Positions 57,843 to 64,000 of a DNA stretch of 64,000 nucleotides are shown piece by piece; positions within the stretch are counted from its first letter, which is position 1, and each line of letters begins with the position of its first letter. Origin of the DNA: an uncultured Pelagibacteraceae bacterium (GTDB lineage: Bacteria > Pseudomonadota > Alphaproteobacteria > Pelagibacterales > Pelagibacteraceae); contig CABYLY010000001.1 in assembly GCA_902519945.1 (NCBI GenBank), positions 96,579-160,578 of the forward strand, read 5' to 3'. The position numbers and the translations under genes are program-made. The notes under the pieces were generated by a model. That model saw only the letters and a list, made by a program, of their open reading frames with translations, was not told the origin of the DNA and did no database searches.

Positions 57843-59276
57843 ATGGAAAATAAAAAAAATTTTTATATCAATGGCAAATGGGTAACACCAAAAAGCAAAG
57901 AAGAAATCAAAGTAATTGATCCTGCAACTGAGGAAAATTGTGCAGTTATAACACTGGGTAACAAAGATGACGTAAACGATGCTGTGAATGCTGCCAAAAA
58001 AGCTTATAGTTCTTGGGCGTTTTCATCAAAAGAGGAGAGAATAAAATTACTAGAAAAACTTTACGAAAATTATAAGAAAAGATGGGCTGACATTGCAAAT
58101 GCGATTACGATAGAGATGGGAGCACCAAAAGATTTTGCAACAAAACTTCAAGCTGGTACAGGTGCGGCTCATTTAAAATCATTTATAAGATATTTGAAAA
58201 ATTTTGAATTTGAAAAACCATTAGGAGAACATGCTCCTAATCAAAGACTTATTTATGAACCTAAAGGCGTATGTGCATTAATCACACCATGGAATTGGCC
58301 AATGAACCAGGTTTGTTTAAAGGTGATGCCTGCAATTGCATCTGGCTGCACTATGGTCTTAAAACCATCTGAACTAGCTCCGTTATCGTCAATGATATTA
58401 GCTGAGCTAATTGATGAGACTAAGATCCCAGCAGGTGTGTTTAATTTAGTTAATGGTGATGGAGCAACAACTGGAGATGCATTAACAAGTCATCCTGACG
58501 TAAATATGATTTCATTTACCGGATCAACTAGAGCAGGAGCATTAATTTCCCAAAATGCTGCGAAGGATTTTAAAAGAGTTAGTTTAGAACTTGGCGGCAA
58601 AGGTGCAAATATAATATTTAAAGATGCTGATCCAGATGCAATAGAAAGAGGTGCTTTGAGATGTTTTAGAAACTCAGGCCAGTCATGTAATGCACCCACA
58701 AGAATGCTAGTCGAAAAATCAATGTATAATGATGCTGTGGAAAGATTAAAGAAGTATACAGAAAATTTTGAGGTTGGTGATCCAAAAAAAGAGGGAGAGC
58801 ATATAGGCCCAGTTATTTCTGAAACTCAATACAACAAGATACAAACTTTAATTAAGAAGGGTATTGATGAGGGAGCTAAATTAGTAGCTGGAGGCCCAGG
58901 CAAACCAGATGGATTAGAAAAAGGTTATTTTGTGAAGCCTACTGTATTTGCTGATGTTAATAACAAAATGGAAATTGCAAGAACAGAAATATTTGGCCCA
59001 GTTTTATCTGTGATGCCTTTTGAAACAGAGGAAGAAGCTATTGAAATTGCAAACGATACTCCCTACGGATTAACAAACTATATTCAAACTACAGATAAAG
59101 AAAAAGTAAAGAGAGTTGCTAGAAAACTTAGATCGGGGATGGTTGATGTTAATGGTGCTGGTATTGCTGTTGATGCGCCTTTTGGTGGATTTAAACATTC
59201 TGGGATTGGTAGAGAAGCTGGTGAGCATGGTCTTGAAGAGTTTTTAGAGGTTAAATCTGTAGGTGGATGGAGTTAA
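57843..59276 (+). CDS. NAD(P)-dependent aldehyde dehydrogenase
   Basis: LITPWNWPMNQVCLKVMPAIASGCTMVLKPSELAPLSS, SFTGSTRAGALISQNAAKDFKRVSLELGGKGANIIF, FRNSGQSCNAPTR. Confidence 0.93.
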   Translation: MENKKNFYINGKWVTPKSKEEIKVIDPATEENCAVITLGNKDDVNDAVNAAKKAYSSWAFSSKEERIKLLEKLYENYKKRWADIANAITIEMGAPKDFATKLQAGTGAAHLKSFIRYLKNFEFEKPLGEHAPNQRLIYEPKGVCALITPWNWPMNQVCLKVMPAIASGCTMVLKPSELAPLSSMILAELIDETKIPAGVFNLVNGDGATTGDALTSHPDVNMISFTGSTRAGALISQNAAKDFKRVSLELGGKGANIIFKDADPDAIERGALRCFRNSGQSCNAPTRMLVEKSMYNDAVERLKKYTENFEVGDPKKEGEHIGPVISETQYNKIQTLIKKGIDEGAKLVAGGPGKPDGLEKGYFVKPTVFADVNNKMEIARTEIFGPVLSVMPFETEEEAIEIANDTPYGLTNYIQTTDKEKVKRVARKLRSGMVDVNGAGIAVDAPFGGFKHSGIGREAGEHGLEEFLEVKSVGGWS

Positions 59277-60463
59277 TTAAGAGTAGATTTTTTCTTAATT
59301 CCCTCAAGAAATTTCAAACATTTTTTAAGTTCATTAAGTTCAATGAACTCATCGACTTTGTGAGCTTGTTCAATAGAGCCTGGCCCGCAAACAACTGTAC
59401 TGATACCAATTTCTTGAAACAATCCAGCTTCTGTTCCAAAGGATACAACTTCTCTAGAATTATCACCGGTCAAACTTGAGACTAATTCACATGCTTCTGA
59501 ATTATCTATACGATCGAAACCTGTGACTTCACCTATTATTTCCTTCGTTATCTTTGAATTAGTAAAAACTTTTCTCATCTCTGGTAATAAAACTTCATTT
59601 GCATATTCATCTATTTTTTGATTTAGAAAGACACCATCTTCTTTGATGACTGGTCTTGTCTCCCATTCAACCCGACATTTGTCAGCTATTACATTGTGAG
59701 CTATACCTCCGAATATTCCTCCAACTTGTAATGTTGAAAAAGGAGGATCAAAAATCGAGTCCTTTGGAGCTCTTTTTTTTAATTCTTCCCTAAGCTCGAT
59801 TAACTTATTTGCATATTTTGATGCAAATTCAACTGCACTAACACCTTTGTGTGGCATTGAACTATGTCCAGCTAATCCCTCAAAATAAGTAGTATATTCA
59901 TAACAACCTTTATGTGCATCTATGATTTTCATTTTTGTAGGTTCTCCCACAATACAAATTCCATCTTGAATATTTCTTTTTTTAAGTTCTTTAATTAATA
60001 TTGGAGCACCCAAGCATGCTGTTTCCTCATCAAATGTAAAAGAAAAATGAATATCTCTATTTAAATCAACTTTAGAAAAAACTGGAGCAAACGCTAAAGT
60101 ACATGCAATAAATCCCTTCATATCACAAGAACCTCTTCCATAAAGTTTATCTTCTTTAATTGTTGCTTTGAATGGGTCTGTACTCCAACTCTTAGAAACA
60201 GGGACTGTATCAGTATGACCGGATAAAATTATTGGTTTAACCCCATTTGATTTTTTTGCTTTTATTGTTGCAAAAAGATTTACTCTTTTTTTTTTATCAT
60301 CATATGTTTTAAATGAAGTTGCACCCAAATCATTGAGATATTTTTCACAATAATTAATTAAATCATTGTTATCTTCTCCAGAAATAGTTTTAAATCCAAT
60401 TAAATCAGATAAAATCTTTATAGAATTCTTATATAATTTATCTAAATTTACTTCTGTACTCAT
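59273..60463 (-). CDS. M20-family acetylornithine deacetylase-like
   Basis: ILSGHTDTVPVSKSWSTDPFKATIKEDKLYGRGSCDMKGFIACTLAF, TFDEETACLGA, GPGSIEQAHKVDEFIEL. Confidence 0.88.
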   Translation of the reverse strand: MSTEVNLDKLYKNSIKILSDLIGFKTISGEDNNDLINYCEKYLNDLGATSFKTYDDKKKRVNLFATIKAKKSNGVKPIILSGHTDTVPVSKSWSTDPFKATIKEDKLYGRGSCDMKGFIACTLAFAPVFSKVDLNRDIHFSFTFDEETACLGAPILIKELKKRNIQDGICIVGEPTKMKIIDAHKGCYEYTTYFEGLAGHSSMPHKGVSAVEFASKYANKLIELREELKKRAPKDSIFDPPFSTLQVGGIFGGIAHNVIADKCRVEWETRPVIKEDGVFLNQKIDEYANEVLLPEMRKVFTNSKITKEIIGEVTGFDRIDNSEACELVSSLTGDNSREVVSFGTEAGLFQEIGISTVVCGPGSIEQAHKVDEFIELNELKKCLKFLEGIKKKSTLN

Positions 60464-60492
60464 AACTAATAATTAATATAAATATCACATTT

Positions 60493-60834
60493 ATGAAAGA
60501 ACAAATTACTTACGACATATTTGAGAAAATAGACATTAGACTTGGGACAATACTCTCAGTCAAAAAAAATGAGAAAGCTAGAAAACCATCTTTAGTCGTT
60601 GAAGTCGATTTTGGAAAAAAAATAGGTGTTAAAACATCATCAGCTCAAATTACTCATTTTTATAACGAAGAAAATTTAGTTGGCAAACAGGTGATTGGTG
60701 TTTGTAATTTTCCAGAAAAAAATATTGCAGGCATTAAATCTCAATTTTTACTTTTAGGCTCAATAGACTCTGAAGGAAAGGTTACATTAGTACACCCCTC
60801 ACAAAAAGCAGAGAATGGTTTACCTATAGCATAA
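60493..60834 (+). CDS. csaA: CsaA-like tRNA-binding protein
   Basis: FEKIDIRLGTILSVKKNEKARKPSLVVEVDFGKKIGVKTSSAQIT, KQVIGVCNFPEKNIAGIKSQFLLLG. Confidence 0.88.
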   Translation: MKEQITYDIFEKIDIRLGTILSVKKNEKARKPSLVVEVDFGKKIGVKTSSAQITHFYNEENLVGKQVIGVCNFPEKNIAGIKSQFLLLGSIDSEGKVTLVHPSQKAENGLPIA

Positions 60835-60836
60835 GT

Positions 60837-61427
60837 ATGCATCCAGAATTTTTATCTATGGCACTATTTTGGATTGTAGCTGCTTATACACCAGGACCAA
60901 ATAACGTTGTTGCATCTTATTCTGGTTTTAATTTTGGAATAAGAAAAACAATCCCACATATTTTTGGAGTTACATTTGGATTTACTTCAGTGGTATTTGC
61001 TCTAACAATTGGTTTAGTTAATGTCTTTAAACTATTCCCAATTATACAAACTATTTTGAAATATCTTGGAAGTTTATTTTTAATATACCTAGCCTATAAA
61101 ATTAGCTTTTCAAAACCTTCTGACGAGAAAAAAAATGAAAATCCAATTTCTTTTTTGGATACTTTTATTTTTCAATTTTTGAATCCAAAAGGTGTTTTGA
61201 TTGGAATTATCATTGTTTCAACATATGTTGAATATGGAGAAAATTATCTAAATTATGCGACTCAAGTTATTTTATTTGCTTTTGTAGTATCTTTATCTAG
61301 CATCACTTTTTGGACATTTGTAGGTAAATATCTGAGAAAATTTGCGACAAATGAGAAATTTATTAAATACTTTAATTATGTTATGTCAGTCCTTCTTCTT
61401 TTGAGCATAATTACATTTTATATATAA
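60837..61427 (+). CDS. LysE-family exporter
   Basis: WIVAAYTPGPNNVVASYSGFNFGIRKTIPHIFGVTFGF; multiple TMs. Confidence 0.85.
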   Translation: MHPEFLSMALFWIVAAYTPGPNNVVASYSGFNFGIRKTIPHIFGVTFGFTSVVFALTIGLVNVFKLFPIIQTILKYLGSLFLIYLAYKISFSKPSDEKKNENPISFLDTFIFQFLNPKGVLIGIIIVSTYVEYGENYLNYATQVILFAFVVSLSSITFWTFVGKYLRKFATNEKFIKYFNYVMSVLLLLSIITFYI

Positions 61428-61430
61428 AAT

Positions 61431-64000
61431 ATGAAACCAGGAAATAAAAATTCTTACAAATCATTATCTGATCTAGAGATAAATGGTAAAAATTTTAAAT
61501 ATTATTCATTAAAAAAAGCTGAGTTAAACGGTTTGCAAGGTATTTCAAAATTACCAAAATCCCTAAAAGTTTTGTTAGAAAATTTACTTAGATATGAAGA
61601 CGATATATCAGTTAGTAAAAATCAAATAGAGTCAATAAAAAATTGGCTTGATACAAAAAAATCCAAAACTGAAATAGCCTACAGACCTGCTAGAGTTTTG
61701 CTTCAGGATTACACTGGAATTCCAGCTGTAGCTGATTTGGCAGCAATGAGAGAAGCTGTTAAAGAAAAAAATAAAGATCCGAATACAATTAACCCTCTGT
61801 CAGCAGTTGATTTAGTCATCGACCACTCTGTTCAGGTTGATCAATCAGCTAAAAAAGATTCATTTGAGAAAAATGTTGATATCGAATTTAAAAGAAATGG
61901 TGAAAGATATTCTTTTTTAAAATGGGGTCAAAGTGCTTTTAATAACTTTAGAATTGTTCCTCCAGGAACTGGTATTTGTCACCAGGTTAATTTAGAATAT
62001 TTATCAAAAGTAGTTTGGTCAGAGGAATATAAAGGAGAAAAGTATTTGTTCCCTGATACGCTTGTTGGAACAGATAGTCACACAACAATGGTCAATGGTT
62101 TATCAGTTTTAGGATGGGGTGTAGGTGGAATTGAAGCTGAGGCAGGAATGCTTGGACAGCCAATTTCAATGTTAATTCCTGAAGTTATTGGTTTTGAGAT
62201 TACAAAAAAAATGCCAGAGGGAACAACTGCAACAGACTTAGTTTTAACAGTTGTTAAAATGTTAAGAGATAAAGGGGTGGTTGGAAAATTTGTTGAATTT
62301 TACGGTGAGGGATTGAAAAATTTGACTTTGGCAGATAGAGCAACTATTGCCAATATGGCACCTGAGTATGGGGCAACATGTGGATTTTTTCCAATAGATA
62401 ATGAAACTTTAAAATATTTAGAATTTTCTGGAAGAGATAAACAAACAGTTGCAATAGTTGAAAGGTATGCGAAAGAACAAGGTCTGTGGTCAAGTGAAGA
62501 AATTGAGTTTACAGATAAAATCTCTTTAGATATGTCAACAGTTGTTCCAACTATTTCAGGCCCTAAAAGACCACAAGATAAAGTTCTTTTGACTGATGCA
62601 TCAAGTAATTTTAAAAAAGTTTTTAAAGAAGCTACAGATAAAAAAGATTACAAAATTGCCAAGGTTAAAGATACAGACTATGAAATTAAGGATGGTTCAA
62701 TACTAATTGCAGCCATTACATCATGTACCAATACTTCAAATCCAAACGTTCTGATTGGTGCTGGATTACTTGCAAAAAAAGCTGTTGAGTATGGAATAAA
62801 TGTTAAACCATGGGTCAAGACATCTCTAGCTCCTGGATCACAAGTAGTAACTGATTATTTAGAGAAAGCAGGTCTAAATACTTATTTAGATCAATTAGGA
62901 TTTAATTTAGTTGGATATGGTTGCACAACTTGTATTGGTAATTCAGGTCCATTAGCTGATAATATAGTTGAAGCAATTCAAAAAGAAAATTTATATGCTG
63001 TCTCAGTTTTGTCAGGTAATAGAAACTTTGAAGGAAGAATTTCACCTCATATTAAAGCGAACTATCTAGCTTCTCCCCCACTTGTTGTGGCTTATGCACT
63101 TGCAGGTCATATGGAATTTGATTTATTTAAAGACTCTTTTGGAAAAGACAAAAATGGTAAAGATATTTTTTTGAAAGATATATGGCCTTCAAATAAAGAA
63201 ATTGAGGAGACTTTGAAGAGTTCTCTTAATGCAGAAATGTTTGTAAAGAGATATTCGAATGTTTCTGAGGGACCAAAACAATGGCAAGAAATTAAAACAG
63301 AAAAAAGTAGCATTTATAATTGGGATGAAAATTCAACTTATGTCAAAAAACCTCCATTTTTTGATAATCTTACTGATGAACCCGAGGGCTTTAAGCAAAT
63401 TAAAAACGCAAGACCATTGTTGATTTTGGGTGATATGGTTACAACTGACCATATTTCTCCAGCTGGAAATATTCAAAAAGATAGTCCAACGGGAGAGTAT
63501 TTTATGAATTATCAAATCCTTCCAAAAGATTATAATTCATATGGTTCAAGGCGTGGAAATCATGAGGTAATGATGAGAGGAACTTTTGCAAATATAAGAA
63601 TTAAAAATGAAATGGCTCCAGGAACTGAAGGTGGATTTACTAAATTATATCCAGAGGAAAAAGTTATGTCAGTTTATGATGCAGTAGTAGAATATAAAAA
63701 AAGAGGGACAGATTTAGTAGTAATTGGTGGTAAAGAATATGGGACAGGTTCTTCTCGAGATTGGGCAGCAAAAGGTACTAAATTATTAGGAGTAAAAGTT
63801 GTGATTGCTGAAAGTTTTGAGAGAATTCATAGATCAAATTTAATAGGGATGGGAATACTCCCTTTGCAGTTTACCAAAAACATGAATAGAAAAAATCTAA
63901 ATTTAGTAGGTTCTGAATTAATAAGCGTTATTGATATTGAAAAGGGTATCAATCCATCAGACAAGGTTAAACTTGAGATAAAATATCTATCAGGAGACGT
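61431..64000 (+). CDS. acnA: aconitate hydratase, 3' truncated by window end
   Basis: Not in ORF track because no stop is reached. ATG 61431; GTDSHTTMVNGLSVLGWGVGGIEAEAGMLGQP, AITSCTNTSNPNV, GYGCTTCIGNSGPL, GKEYGTGSSRDWAAKGT. Confidence 0.95.
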   Translation, partial: MKPGNKNSYKSLSDLEINGKNFKYYSLKKAELNGLQGISKLPKSLKVLLENLLRYEDDISVSKNQIESIKNWLDTKKSKTEIAYRPARVLLQDYTGIPAVADLAAMREAVKEKNKDPNTINPLSAVDLVIDHSVQVDQSAKKDSFEKNVDIEFKRNGERYSFLKWGQSAFNNFRIVPPGTGICHQVNLEYLSKVVWSEEYKGEKYLFPDTLVGTDSHTTMVNGLSVLGWGVGGIEAEAGMLGQPISMLIPEVIGFEITKKMPEGTTATDLVLTVVKMLRDKGVVGKFVEFYGEGLKNLTLADRATIANMAPEYGATCGFFPIDNETLKYLEFSGRDKQTVAIVERYAKEQGLWSSEEIEFTDKISLDMSTVVPTISGPKRPQDKVLLTDASSNFKKVFKEATDKKDYKIAKVKDTDYEIKDGSILIAAITSCTNTSNPNVLIGAGLLAKKAVEYGINVKPWVKTSLAPGSQVVTDYLEKAGLNTYLDQLGFNLVGYGCTTCIGNSGPLADNIVEAIQKENLYAVSVLSGNRNFEGRISPHIKANYLASPPLVVAYALAGHMEFDLFKDSFGKDKNGKDIFLKDIWPSNKEIEETLKSSLNAEMFVKRYSNVSEGPKQWQEIKTEKSSIYNWDENSTYVKKPPFFDNLTDEPEGFKQIKNARPLLILGDMVTTDHISPAGNIQKDSPTGEYFMNYQILPKDYNSYGSRRGNHEVMMRGTFANIRIKNEMAPGTEGGFTKLYPEEKVMSVYDAVVEYKKRGTDLVVIGGKEYGTGSSRDWAAKGTKLLGVKVVIAESFERIHRSNLIGMGILPLQFTKNMNRKNLNLVGSELISVIDIEKGINPSDKVKLEIKYLSGD

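Noticed and set aside
1-64000. Prophage, transposon, tRNA or rRNA genes
   Set aside because: No integrase/transposase ORFs, terminal repeats, tRNA cloverleaf or rRNA sequence recognised by eye; a tRNAscan/Infernal run would be needed to be certain

Overview
AT-rich window, gene-dense and mostly co-linear, consistent with a marine SAR11-like alphaproteobacterium (lineage inferred from composition and gene content only). Three blocks are visible. (1) ~1-32 kb: a type IV pilus locus (PilW/PilX-like minor pilins, PilY1, prepilin peptidase, a fused PilM-PilN, a frameshifted PilO, PilP, PilQ, PilB, PilC, two tandem pilins). It is interleaved with a RsbW/STAS/SpoIIE partner-switching set: a GAF-PP2C, an ammonium transporter-PP2C fusion, a CHASE2-PP2C, one RsbW-like kinase and one STAS protein. 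A surface gene set follows (FecR protein with Lys-rich tail, autotransporter-like barrel, solitary inverse-autotransporter barrel). (2) ~32.5-46.6 kb: grx, a TIGR03643-type protein, LysE, two complete Liv-type ABC transporters, AzlCD, a GlaH/CsiD-like dioxygenase and a ProC-like protein. (3) ~46.7-64 kb: EutA-like and DoeA-like genes, a Pot-type ABC transporter, a FadN-like protein, PPIase, agmatinase-like, ALDH, ArgE-like, CsaA, LysE and a 3'-truncated aconitase that is missing from the ORF track. The strongest unexplained signal is the 580-bp non-coding region before pilMN. It carries eight copies of a 12-bp motif (CTCTAACACAAA), four forward then four inverted, with three neighbouring pairs spaced exactly 21 bp. 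Other notable points are the Amt-PP2C fusion inside a T4P locus, a probable -1 frameshift in pilO at an A9 tract, a propeller-like insertion in the PilY1 vWA domain, and two unannotated micro-ORFs.
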